Of a stretch of DNA of 64,000 nucleotides, positions 24,601-35,833 are shown piece by piece (the stretch's first letter is position 1; every line of letters begins with the position of its first letter). Under the pieces are notes generated by a model. That model made no database searches. It had not been told where the DNA came from and saw nothing but the letters and a program-made list of their open reading frames with translations. The translations under genes and the position numbers were made by a program. The DNA lies in contig JASDDO010000006.1 in NCBI GenBank assembly GCA_030015575.1, forward strand, positions 319,410,361 through 319,474,360, given 5' to 3'. The stretch is from Agapanthus africanus. Its lineage: Eukaryota > Streptophyta > Magnoliopsida > Asparagales > Amaryllidaceae.

Positions 24601-24774
24601 GATTCAAAAGCCTTAAGCTATAGGGATCTGAACCTGTTCTTAAGCCATCACAACCTCTAGTGTTGCCCTACAAGTGGTTCAGTATTGACCCTTGTATACA
24701 ATCCATGGGCGCGAATAAACATCTCCCTGACAAAGTCCAACCCGCGACTGGGGATATGCTCATATGGCAAAAAA

Positions 24775-24950
24775 CACCTGTAAGTCCTCTCGACTTATAA
24801 GGAGAAAAGCACTCTTGTAAGATCCTTATGATTTATAAGAGACCATACACTTAGGAATTCTCATGATCCCTAAGGAGAAAACACACCTACGAGATCCTCA
24901 CGACTCGTAGGGAGAAATACCTTTATGAGACCCTTACGGCTCGTAAAGTC
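24775..24950 (+). repeat. Hairpin cluster 2 in element B
   Basis: CTCTTGTAAG/TTTATAAGAG around ATCCTTATGA (24812-24841); CTTAGG/CCTAAG (24850-24874); CCTACGAG/CTCGTAGG around ATCCTCACGA (24886-24911); CTTTATGAG/CTCGTAAAG around ACCCTTACGG (24921-24948). Confidence 0.8.
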
Positions 24951-25594
24951 AAAAACCTTAGTCGACAGGATCCTAACCCTGTTCGCTAAGCCATCTTTGT
25001 TCGACATCGACAGAGGCAAATAATGATTCGCTCCTGGCAATATCCCAATTGTAGCGATGCTGATGCCTAAATCGGTATCAAATCCCAAACTCGCAGCGAA
25101 AAGTCAGCAAGCCACAAATGCATATGAAATAGCCGAAATGATGGGGCAACTTGCAACAAAATCAGCAAGTAAAAATGTATGCATAGAAAATAGCCGAAAT
25201 GGTTGGGCAACTCGCAATAAAAAGCAACGAGTAAATAAAACAAATAGCCGAAATGATTGGCACCGCGAAAATAGTCGAAATGATTGGGCAATCACGACTT
25301 TTGCGATATTGAAGCTGAAATGATAGAGCATCGTGGAAAGAAAAAATATATATAAAATGAAACTTTTTGCCCTACAGGTAAGATCACATTGATCCCTGTA
25401 TACAATCCAGGGGCACAAACAAAGAGGGAACCATACCTTCCCACCAGGCTCCATCGGAAAAAGAAGCTAAATCTCGACGGCTCATAGACGGCCTGGAGAT
25501 CATCTCAACATTCGTCTTATTACAACAAACGCAACATCAGCAAATTGGAATTGTGGCAATTCCCAGTTCCATGACACGGCGGTGCACAGACAAC

Positions 25595-26965
25595 TGAGAG
25601 TCAACCCCTGACTCCGTGAAATGAGGATAAAGTCAACCCCTCATGGTCCCGTGGAACATGGCTTATGTAAATCCTGACCCCGTAGGAAGCGTCCAGAGCA
25701 AATCCTGGTCTCGTGGAACACGGTTAATGTCAATCCTGACCCCGTGGGAAGCGCCTAGAGCAAATCCTGGTCTTGTGGAACACGACTAATGTCAATCCTG
25801 ACCCCGTAGGAAGCGCCCAGAGCAAATCCTGGTCCCGTGGAACACGGCTTATGTCAATCCTGACCCCGTGGGAAGCATCCAGAGCAAATCCTGGTCCTGT
25901 GGAACACGGCTTATGTCAATCCTGACCCCGTGGGAAGCGCCGAGAGCAAATCCTGGTCCTGTGGAACACGGCTAATGTCAATTCTGACCCTGTAGGAAGC
26001 GTCCAGAGTGAATCCTGGTCCCGTGGAACACGGCTAATGTCAATCCTGACCCCGTAGGAAGCATCCAGAGTGAATCCTGGTCCCGTGGAACATGGCTAAT
26101 GTCAATCCTGACCCCGTGGGAAGCACCCAGAGCGGATCCTGGTCCTGTGGAACACGGCTAATGTCAATCCTGACCCCATGGGAAGCGCCCAGAGCAAATC
26201 CTGGTCCTGTGGAACACGGCTAATGTCAATCCTGACCCCATGGGAAGCGCCCAGAGCAAATCCTGGTCCTGTGGAACACGGCTAATGTCAATCCTGACCC
26301 CGTGGGAAGCGCCCAGAGCAAATCCTGGTCCCGTGGAACACGGCTTATGTCAATCTTGACCCCGTGGGAAGCGCCCAGAGCAAATCTTGGTCCTTCGGAA
26401 CATGGATAATGTCAATCATGACCCCGTGGGAAGCGCCCAGAGCAAATCCTGGTCCCGTGGAACACGGCTTATGTCAATCCTGACCCCGTGGGAAGCGTCC
26501 AGAGCAAATCCTGGTCCCGTGGAACACGGCTAATGTCAATCCTAACCCCGTGCGAAGCGTCCAAAGCAAATCCTGGTCTCGTGGAACACGGCTTATATCA
26601 ATCCTGACCCCGTGGGAAGCATCCAGCGCAAATCCTGGTCTCGTGGAACACGGCTTATGTCAATCCTGACCCCGTGGGAAACATCCAGAGCAAATCCTGG
26701 TCCTGTGGAACACGGCTAATGTCAATCCTGACCCTATGGGAAGCACCCAGAGCAAATTCTGGTCCCGTGGAACACGGCTAATGTCAATCCTGACCCCGTG
26801 GGAAGCGTCCAGAGCGGATCCTGGTCCTGTGGAACACGGCTAATGTCAATCCTGACCCCGTGGGAAGCGCCCAGAGCACCTCCTGGTCCTGTAGAACACG
26901 GCTAAAGTCAATCTTGACCCCGTGGGAAATGGCCAGAGCAACTCCTGACTCCGTGAAATGCGGAT
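25595..26965 (+). repeat. 62-bp tandem repeat array (about 22 copies)
   Basis: Head-to-tail array in the 3' non-coding region of B. Consensus halves: AATCCTGGTCCCGTGGAACA and AATCCTGACCCCGTGGGAAG; the two 31-bp halves resemble each other, so the unit is itself an ancient dimer. Copies differ at a few positions (CCCGTGG/CCTGTGG, GCGCCC/GCATCC). No ORF. Degenerate edge copies at 25575-25640 and 26940-27010 carry CCCTGACTCCGTGAAATG. Confidence 0.93.
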
Positions 26966-27063
26966 AAAGTCAACCCCTGACTCCATGAAATGCGGATAAA
27001 GTCAACCCTCGACTTCCCCGTCAAAGCAATTCTTTGATTCGGGAGCAAGTCAACTCATCAATC

Positions 27064-27237
27064 ACTTACAGGTCCTCTCGACGTGTAAGGAAGAAAATTC
27101 TCTTCTGAGATCCTTACGACTCTCAAGAGAAGAACACACTTAGGAATCCTCACGATTCCTAAGGAGAAATTACACTTACGAGATCCTCACGACTCGTAAG
27201 GAGAAATACCTTTATGGAACCCTCACGGCTCATAAAG
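27064..27237 (+). repeat. Hairpin cluster 3 in element B
   Basis: CTTACA/TGTAAG (27064-27088); CTCTTCTGAG/CTCTCAAGAG around ATCCTTACGA (27100-27129, two central mismatches); CTTAGGAATC/GATTCCTAAG around CTCAC (27139-27163, ten perfect pairs); CTTACGAG/CTCGTAAG around ATCCTCACGA (27175-27200); CTTTATGGA/CTCATAAAG around ACCCTCACGG (27210-27237). Confidence 0.8.
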
Positions 27238-27550
27238 TTGGAAAGCCTTAGGAGGCAGATCTGAACCTGACTCCTAAACCATCGCTGTCCTACAAGGAAA
27301 TCAAAATAGATTATCCACAAAATGCATTTACTAAAAGGGACACATCACCATGAAGCAAAATATGTCTTTTATTCATGAATCAAAATGAATACAAAGTACA
27401 ATTTATGAAAGAATCAAAAAAATACCCTCATTCAGGAGTATGCACAAAGAAGAATAAAAAAATATATAATTCTTCAAGCCGGCGGACGATTCAATAGATT
27501 TTCCAGTTCATCCTTTTTCCGCTGGGCCTCGGCTTCATGATTCATTATCG

Positions 27551-30500
27551 CTAAGAGACAGGCCTCCGCTTGAGACTGTTGGGCCTAGTCGAGGCAAGCC
27601 GACTTTCAAGCTCCTTTTCAGTAACTTTATGAGCTTCGACCATTTCGCGAGTGAAAATGACGGCTTTATCAATGGCTACCACCTCCCTGATAGCTTCTTG
27701 AAGCACCCGCCAAAGTTCATACGCCCGAGTGGTCTTGGCCGTAAGGTTAGCTTGAAGTTCCCCCAGCGCAGTTGAAGCCAGCTTCCTCTCTGAAAATTTT
27801 CGGCTAAGCCACTTCTCGCATGACAGCATATTAGCGGCGCACCGTTCGATCAGCCCCTGCAAGCTCGCCTTTGTAGCTACAACCTCTGAAGGAAGACATG
27901 AGCACTCAAGGCTATGTAAGCAAGCCTCCACCCGACGACAAAACTCAACCCAGACTTGCACCAATGTTTCGCTATGGTAAGCAGCAAGAAAGGGGAGAGA
28001 ACTGTTGGCTTCAGCGGCAAATTCTTCGGCCGTGATCAAACTGCCAGCACGAAGGTCTTCGATCAGAGCTAACAAAGAGTGAAGGCTTAGCTTTGCCATC
28101 CGTTCCGAGGCACGTAGAGCATAGGGGCCGAGCGGCATAACGATGCGAGATTCCAGCGTGGTAAGAACTGGCAAAGCTGTTAAGATTCATAAAAAGAAAT
28201 CAGCGAGACTTGCAAGCAAAGAGTAGGTGAAACAACGTCGAAACTTTACTTACCCACAGTCATGCAAGAAGGGTCTGAAGGATTTCCAGGCCCATCAAGA
28301 ATCTCAACTTCATCATCGGCTTCCAGAACTCCAGAAGACATCAGTATCATTATATGAAATAAAAATAATGCCGTGGGGAGAAGGCAAATAAAGCTAACCT
28401 TGCCCGGAAGAGAGGACGATGCGTTGAGGGGATATCGCCTGCGGAGCGGCCATCTCTAGCAAACGCTGAAAGGATTTTCTGGGAGACAGATCAGCAATAG
28501 ACGCCGCCAACCCGCGCAATTCTGAAAAGACAGAAAGGTTCAGATAATGGAGAGACTATTAAAATAAAATATAGAAGGCTACCTTCGATGCTCCTCCCGC
28601 TCTGGACTGGAGGGATAGCAGCTTTAGCGGCCTCCTCCATTCCCCCAGGCACATCATCGGGGACATGGGCCGGTATAACAACTTCCAATTGAGGAGCAGT
28701 GGCCACTGCTGTAGGCTCCGATGAAAGGACGGTAGCCTCGACTACCTGTCCCATAGGCTTCGGGTCGTCCCCAAAAAGATCCATTGATTCCGCAGCCAAT
28801 GAAGATGCCTCTTCCGGGAAGGCAAGCACCGGGGGAACGGGAACCACCAATGGGAGCTCCGTGGCAGGAAGAACAGCTGTATCGACACCCTCCACACTTA
28901 CTAGTGTCTCATCAGGGATATTCACAGAGTCCATAGTCAAGGCGCGAATCGAACTCAGATCCTCTGCCATTGCCGAAGTCCCTGCAAAGTTTCACAAAGA
29001 TATATATATATATATATAAAGCAGTGCAAAATACTACAAAAAGATATATAAGTATACCAATGCGCAAAGGAGCTTCTAGTATGGCTTTTTCAAGCCGACG
29101 TTCCTTCTCAAGAATTCGTGCTCGCCGAGGTGCGAGGGTAGACTCGTGGCTACCAGTCCACAATGACAGCGCATCTTCGGCATCTGTCGAGATAGGCTGC
29201 TTAAGGGCTATCTCGCCTCCCTCTTCCAAAGGACCTATAAATATCCGCCGTATCGATAGAGGATCTTCGTAGAAGATGACGCTAGGATAAGGCCTCTTCG
29301 GGATCCTCACATTTTCATTCTCATCTTGGGAGCGTCTTATAGCCTCAGCCAATTGTGCGGCTTCCTCGACAGATGAACCTGGAAAAAGAAGACCACTATC
29401 TAGCTCTTGCATAGCTATTGGTTCATCTTGAAAGATAGGCTCGGATTCCACTGAGAAGTCGATCAGATTGGTGACCGTCTTCTTTCGCCTCTTTGACGCA
29501 GAACTAGCACCAGAAGATGATTGCTTCTTTCCCCTCGGTGCTTTTCTGTGGCGTTGACCCACTTTGTCTTCAGTATCCTCTCTCGGCGGTGCTACCGATG
29601 AGGATACTGCCATCGCTGATGCCATAGCCGATGAAACTACTACCGGCGCCTTATCAGAAGCCCTTGCCTGAGCTCTAGTGCGCATTGGCATACCAACTGT
29701 CGGAGTCAAGTCCACATCCGCTGCCTCAGGAATGAGTACGGTACCAGTATCCCTCAAGGGAGGGCGAACCATTGTCTGCAGTCACGGTAGGACTCCCGTA
29801 GCCTGGAGCGGGGCGGGAGCTCTAAGCCCAAAAAATATCCTCTTCTCCTCAGCAATGATTGGACTAACCCGGTGGCAATACCAACCCGTGAAAGCCCCCA
29901 CACACCTCGGAATGTAATCGGCCTCGGGGATCATGAAATGAGAACCGGTGTTCAGTCTCATGAAATGATGGGTGGCATCACGAACAGTTGCCAAAGAAGG
30001 ACCGGGCTCCACTGTGAACACCTCGAAGGGGATACCCTCGTCATATCCCAGTTGCCAGGCAAAGCGGTGTGGATTGTACCGCATGAAAAGAGCCGCATCA
30101 TTTCGAAGAAACGCCAGATAACCGGGTCTGATCGAATACAGGTGCATGGCTTCCTTGGGCTTCAAAGATGGTGCTCCCTCTTTCGATAAGTCTAACAACT
30201 GTTGAACAGGTCCCGAAGGAGAAGGGAGGATTCGATCATTAAAAACCATTCCACCTTCATTGGCATACGGATTGAGCAGCACTCGAAGAGCCCCTAATTG
30301 AGTCGGGTCAGGGGCAGAAGCGTCCACCAACCTCATGAGCCGCGGAAGGTATAGGCATCATAAAAGCTGGGTCTCTGATGCGCGGCAAATGCCCCTAGCA
30401 CGTGCATCTCAATCCATGATGTAAAGTAATGGAGAGAGAAACTCACCACATTCACGCCTGAGGTTGAAGTATTAGCTGCACTGCTTAGTCCATGATACAG

Positions 30501-31657
30501 ATGAGACAGCCCTGCAATGCCCACGGCTAGTCGCGTCCCTTCGGCGATGCGATAAGCAGGGTAAATGACCAAGACTCTCATGAATCGACAGTGCGTTGGA
30601 ACGACAAACCAGCTGAGCCAAACGCTGATAAAACCGATGAAGAAAGTTTCTTCATCCATGCCAGGAGCTACGATGGACTCGAAAGGTACAGCTGACAAGA
30701 TTGGAATGTAGAATTGGGGCAAATCCTCTTCTCTAGCCGGTAACCTATTTAAACCAAACCCGAAGGGGTCGTTGATATTTGCAAACTTTGGAGCGCCTTT
30801 GATAGAAAATCTCCACAAAGAAAGCAGGCAATAAAGCTTTTGAAAGTGACGCCCTGTTCTTCTGACTCCGTGAACAGCTTCTCAAAAATCCCCAGCGTCT
30901 TAATTAGACTCGGGTACTTGTGGCGGACGGCGTTTTCAGTCGACAAGCCGTCAATCATAGAGGGCATAGTCTCGAAAACATACTCGTCAGGGGGCAACAA
31001 TTCTTCGTAAGGCGCTCCCCTGATCGGTAAACCCGAGATCTCACGAAACTTTTCCAAAGAGATCAAAACTTCGCGGTCCCCTAACAAGAAAGTATTGGTG
31101 GGAATATTCCATTGATTTAGGAAAGATTTAACCCACCATACATGGGGAGATTGATAATGGAAGAGGGACGCATACACCGCTTGGTAAAGCCTGACCCTCT
31201 GCAGTCGCGCACGATGAGCAGACAAGATGTAACGATCCCAGAGAAGGTAGCCCGTGGGATGGCGAGGGGTAAGCCCTATCTTGTAAACTTGTCCCTAAGG
31301 CTGGGCTTCATTTTGGCAGATACGACGCCCCAAAATGTCTATGGCCGGCATAGGCTGATTTGGTACCCCAGTTGTCGACGGTTTGAGCCGGCCGGTAATG
31401 GTCCAATTTGCCACCTCCACAGCAAAAGCAGTCTGCGGACGGTCCATCGGCAAGAATTGGCGGATAGGCTCCGTTGGTACCTCGTAAAGAAAGCTTCGAC
31501 AACCGTGGATGATATCACCGTACCAGGTCCCCCATAAAAGTAAATTGGTGCGATCAGGGTCATGAGCTCTAATCATCTCCATCACCTCTTCGTCAGACGG
31601 TGACTGAGGAAAGGCAGCCTCCGAGTGGGTGAAAGGGAAGTATGGAACAGAAGCCAT
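27551..31657 (-). pseudogene. Antisense plant-mobile-domain gene of element B, with introns
   Basis: Encoded opposite to gag-pol. Exon 1 starts at ATG 31657 (CACAATGG context, just after TTTATTTCAG) and runs to 29058. Its translation has plant mobile domain features: LLLWGTWYG, LLGDREVLISLEKFREISGLPIRG, VWLSWFVVP and LAVGIAGLSHLYHGL. A nuclear-localisation-like SKRRKKTV segment follows. Four introns fit GT-AG rules: 29057-28982, 28582-28522, 28398-28329, 28253-28177 (76, 61, 70, 77 bp), all phase 1, and the joined exons stay open. The last exon ends at 27551 with a helical, possibly coiled-coil tail. In exon 1 a TAG near 31297, frame changes near 30800 and 30340 and a stop near 29780 show decay. 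PMD proteins occur as host genes and in transposons; the role in the element is unknown. Confidence 0.75.
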
Positions 31658-32444
31658 TGTGCCTGAAATAAAGGAAGGAGAAACTGTTAGTGAAGCCCAT
31701 ATGTATATATATATTTATAAATATATATATAAGAAGACAGTGGAAGAAAGCGACAAACAACTTATTTTTATAGGACCATTGGTTACAAAACACATGGGCC
31801 CCACAAAATCAATATGGCGGCTCACTAATGACGATGTTGAGCAATCATAATGAGGACAAAAGGAAGATTCCTAATAAATTCAAATGACTCTACACATTCC
31901 CCCAAGGGGAAAACCCATTACAGGAATTCTGTGCAAATCGAGAAGGATCTCTGCAAGAACAACTCAGGATGAAGAATCCCAAGAAGTCTTGTTTTAAGAA
32001 CTAAGTTGTTTAAAGGAATTAAATTCCTTTTGAACAAAGGAATTAAATTCCCAGAAAATTTTTCAGAGCTAAGCTTTTTGGAATGGAATTAAATTCCAGA
32101 GAGAAGACAAGTATCACCATCGATCCCTGAGATCAGAGAAGCCCTAGCAAAAGGGGTTTATTATTTAAAGATTGGACATTTTGTTAAAGAACTTGGAAAG
32201 ATGGGTTCTTGTTAAAGTGAAAAAACCCTTGGTGTGGATTTAAAATCCAAAGAAAATTTCTACAAGAAGTTCTTTGGCCGTTCAAGATCCTTACCTGGAA
32301 AAGGAAATTTTATGTTGACAGAGTTAAACTCTGGAAATTTTTGAAACAGAGAACTGAGCTCTGGGAAAGAGAATTAAATTCTCAGAGGAAAATGAGCAAG
32401 GAAAAAGATGGAAAAAGTGGAGGCGCTTCTGAAGAGACCCCTAC

Positions 32445-32451
32445 ATTTATA
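32445..32451 (-). promoter_or_regulatory. Likely promoter of the antisense gene
   Basis: TATAAAT on the minus strand in CATCCTATAAATGTAGGGG, followed by a pyrimidine-rich leader. CACGTG and ACGTGC boxes lie about 80-95 bp upstream, next to the 3' LTR. Position and spacing suit a TATA box, but there is no expression evidence here. Confidence 0.5.
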
Positions 32452-32552
32452 GGATGTGATGGGAAACGGTTCATCTACCCCCTTCCCTAGGCAGATCGAA
32501 CGGCCACAAAAGATGACAGCGTTGCACTTACGTGCAAACACGTGAGAACAAC

Positions 32553-32564
32553 GCTGTGGGGGTA
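32553..32564 (+). other. Polypurine tract of element B
   Basis: GCTGTGGGGGTA precedes the 3' LTR, in the place where plus-strand DNA synthesis would be primed. It is short and mixed, hence the modest confidence. Confidence 0.45.
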
Positions 32565-32566
32565 TT

Positions 32567-35500
32567 TTTTCCCTCATGGGAACTGAATAAAGCAGCAAAG
32601 AAATACACAAGATAAGCATCACGTGTCGACACGTGATCGGGCATCACGTGGGGACACATGACCTTCTATGGGCAAAGTTATAGGCGCTGAGATACATAAC
32701 TTCAAATGGGGTCACGTACCCACACGTGATGGGCCTTTAAACCCACTGAAAAAGGTATAATAAAACAACAAGGAAAAACCCCAATGGGGCATCACGTGCC
32801 CACACGTGACCAAGGGTCACGTGTTGACACGTGATAATTCCTGAGCTTTTTAAAACAACAAAATTAAATTCTGGTTAAAATGCTTAATCATGGGGTCACG
32901 TGTCAACACGTGATGGGATCCTAAGATCTCTGAAATAATAGAATTAAATTCTAATTAAATGGTCAATCAGAAGGTCACGTGACAGGCTCTTAAGCCTTCA
33001 GAACTAATATAATTAAATTCTAATTAAGAGGGAATCGAGAACCCTAACTGGAAAAATATTTCTCTAAATCTTTCCAAACAAAAAAGATTGTGCTCTATAA
33101 AGTGGAGCACCGTTGGATTAAAAATCCAATGGTGATTAAAAATCACCAATTTATATAAAGATCCTATACAAGGAAAGTTTTCCCTGAAATTTACCAAGAA
33201 TAACATACAGAATATCTTCTGGATTAAAAAATTCAACGGTGAATAAAATTCACCCAGTGATCTAAAAGATCATGTTGGTTACAAAATCAATTAAAATCTT
33301 TCAATGAAAGATTGATTAAACAAACTGATTCTTTTCTTTCTCCTATAAATAGAAGCCATACAGAGAACAAGAAAAGGATACAACGACAACAGGAGAGAGA
33401 GAATACAAAAGAAAAGAGAATTTTATTCTCCAGAGAGAAAAGAAGGTTTCTTGAGAAAAAAAAGAAATCCTAGGAGAGAGATCATCCTATAAGCTCCCAC
33501 AAAAGAAAAAAGGAGAATTTAATTCTCAAACTAAGAGTTTAACTCTTCTGAATAAGAACTTAGTTCTTTCTTTGGTTAAAGATCTGTAGAAGTAGATCTC
33601 CCCATAAATTGAGAATTTAATTCTCATCGGGGAGATTCTGCCATGCAGATCCAAAACTTAGAGGGAGAATTGAGTTTGAAGAATTTAATTCTTCCAAATA
33701 GTTAGGAATTTAATTCCTCCAAATACTTAGGAATTTAATTCCTCCAACAGAGACATGGTTTAATCCTTAAAACAAGAACTTAGTTCTTCTTCATGGTTGA
33801 AGATCTGCAGAAGCATATCTCCCCATAAGTTGAGAATTTAATTCTCATCGGGGAGATTCAGCCTTGCAGATCCAAAACTTAGAGGGAGAACTAGGGTTTA
33901 AAGAATTTAATTCTTCCAAACATATAGTAATTTAATTCCTCTAAATAAAATTAGGGTTTGACCCTATAAAGAATTTAATTCTCAAATAAGGGATTTAAAC
34001 TCTCCATGCACGTAAACCTGATCACGTGGTAACACGTGACCCTCCTTTCAATGATCAGAAAAGAACGAATGAGACGTGGTCACGTGCCCCCACGTGAACC
34101 TTAAATAGACTCCTCAAGATGAGAAAGAACAAAGCCTGGAGGCAAAACCTCACGTGCTCCCACTTGACCCTCAAAAGAAAAGGAACAAAGTCAAATGCAC
34201 TACTGATTTAGGGCGCCTCACGTGTCCCTACGTGACCCCTGACTAACACCTTTTTAAAAGGGCAAATGAGGAGAAACAGAGGAATTAATACCCAAAACAT
34301 GGGCACTATCACGTGTCTACACGTGATGATTACAAAGACTAAGTGTTTAACACTTACTTATGTATTCTGAGGACAGAATAAAGGAAGTCTAGTCCCATCT
34401 TCAGATGCCTCACGTGACTCCATGTGACCACTTCAATTTTAGTGTTTAACACTACTTTAAGTGCTTCGTCCTTAGTGTTCAACACTATTTTAAGCGCATC
34501 ACGTGGGAACACGTGATCGCCAAATATCCTCTAGTGTTTAACACTATTTTAAAACCAATTTTAGCCCAAATTGGCTAAGTTTTCCAGAGGCAAAACTCCC
34601 CTTTTGACTGAGCCTCAAATACACCCTTGTCTTCCAAGATTGACCATCTCATATGGTATATGAGTGCTTAGCACTCAATAAAAGACAAAATATGGTTAGA
34701 ACCCAGACTCATTTTTAGTATTGCTGAATAATGGGGGCTGATCCCAGATAAATGTTCAACAGTCCAAACAAAGGTCCAACATTTTAAACCTAATTGGACT
34801 TAGCCCAAGTTGGCCATAAGTCCTCAATTTAGATTTAACTGAGCCCATGTGCTCATAATCTAATTAATTGATCGTAGTCCCAAATTGGACTATAGATTTC
34901 CCAATCAACTTTGGTTCAAGGGTACATCACTTCACTTCTTTGATATTTGTCGTTGTAATCCTTCAACGTCTTCAGAGAGGTGACGGGTCCCGATAACCAA
35001 TAATTCCATGGACTGTGGGGTCCTTAAACTCATGGACTATGATGTCCTTAAACTTTATAGACTATGACGTCTTTAAACTATAGACTGTGCGGTCCTTAAG
35101 CCCATGGACTATGATGTCCTTAGCCTTGGACTGTGGGGTCCTTAAGCCCGTGGACTATGATGTCCTTAACCTTTATAGAATATGATGTCTTTAAACTGGA
35201 CTGTAATGTCCTTAAACTAATGTTGGACCGCAATGTCCTTAAACTAATGTTGGACCGCAATGTCCCTAAACTAAACAATAAAGCCTAAATGCTTTTTTGT
35301 CGGATCTAAACGATCCCGTTAAGTTGATCTTAGTTTGAAATTAGACTAACGTATGCTTAACATACGTTTAAGTTGATCTTAGTCTCAAATGAGACTAACG
35401 TATCCTTAAACCCAACCCCATACCCAAATCTAAGAAAATACGGATTTGGACTAATCCACGCCCTACGGGCGACAACATAAATTAGTCTTCGTATGCAATC

Positions 35501-35828
35501 CACGGGCAACCAAAAACAAAACAAACATACACGACACGAAGTGAATATCTGGAGAAGGAGAAACTGGTTACCGCGATGCGGTAGCGTAATTAACTGCAGA
35601 GGCTTGCGCCTGCAGGGAAGAGCGTCCCTACAATCAAAACCCCCTCAACGAGGGGGAATCCGACGAAGTCTGCTACATCGGTCGCATCCATTTAAACCTT
35701 CGACGCATGGTGTCATAAATCAACTTGGTATCTTCGGAGAGGTGGATGGATAGCACCAAATAACATCTGCCCTCGAATTTCAGGCCCGGACGTCCCAACG
35801 TCCTGGTCGCGTCTTTCGGCGGAGAACA
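32567..35828 (+). repeat. 3' LTR of element B
   Basis: Matches the 5' LTR over its length but is about 80 bp shorter, partly because of fewer palindrome units. The first two bases are TT instead of TG. It ends CGGAGAACA at 35828, followed by the second GAGCT. It contains a perfect 20-bp palindrome, ATCACGTGTCGACACGTGAT (32618-32637), degraded in the 5' LTR. TATA box at 33344-33350. Confidence 0.9.
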
Positions 35829-35833
35829 GAGCT

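Larger units (their letters stand above)
24013..25594 (+). other. Element B 3' non-coding region, first part: hairpin clusters
   Basis: No ORF supported. It holds GGAC-N6-GTCC-like units at about 24103-24195; two and a third copies of a 56-bp unit (24285-24409, containing AAAACCCGAAAGGGCTCCGT); hairpin clusters with loops of ATCCTYACGA type at 24430-24600 and 24775-24950; copies of the GTATACAATCCA motif at 24692 and 25396; and AGCCGAAATGAT units with ACTTGC/GCAAGT arms at 25120-25290. Most of these modules recur, inverted in the window, in the 3' region of D. Confidence 0.75.
31658..32566 (-). other. Upstream region of the antisense gene and 3' end of element B
   Basis: No ORF supported. 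On the minus strand it runs from a TATA box at 32451 through a pyrimidine-rich leader with GAATTTAATTC-type hairpins to a TATA-rich stretch (31700-31735). A good 3' splice site, TTCCTTTATTTCAG, lies ten bases before the antisense ATG, so the 5' leader is probably spliced too. On the plus strand it contains the polypurine tract next to the 3' LTR. Confidence 0.55.
11120..35828 (+). mobile_element. Element B: 24.7-kb Tat-lineage Ty3/gypsy with antisense gene
   Basis: Flanked by GAGCT duplications inside the gag of A. Parts: 5' LTR 11120-14464; PBS 14470; gag from 14682; protease region 17754-19085; linker with third finger; RT, RNase H, archaeal-type RNase H and integrase 20551-24012; 3' non-coding region with hairpin clusters, a 56-bp repeat and a 62-bp tandem array; antisense plant-mobile-domain gene 31657-27551; polypurine tract near 32553; 3' LTR 32567-35828. 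The second RNase H and the antisense ORF are recognised hallmarks of the plant Tat group. Gag and protease are broken; RT-integrase has two nonsense codons. The LTRs differ visibly more than those of C or D, so B is older. Confidence 0.93.

Noticed and set aside
25595..26965. Regular repeats resembling a CRISPR array
   Set aside because: Units are contiguous 62-bp tandem copies without unique spacers, inside a plant retrotransposon; no cas genes.
27551..28174. Treating the 207-codon minus ORF as an independent gene
   Set aside because: Its apparent start is a non-ATG codon and its frame joins perfectly to upstream exons through a GT-AG intron, so it is the last exon of the antisense gene.
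11120..35828. Reading B as a LARD (large retrotransposon derivative without coding capacity)
   Set aside because: RT, two RNases H and integrase are readable with only two stops, so it is a decayed autonomous element.
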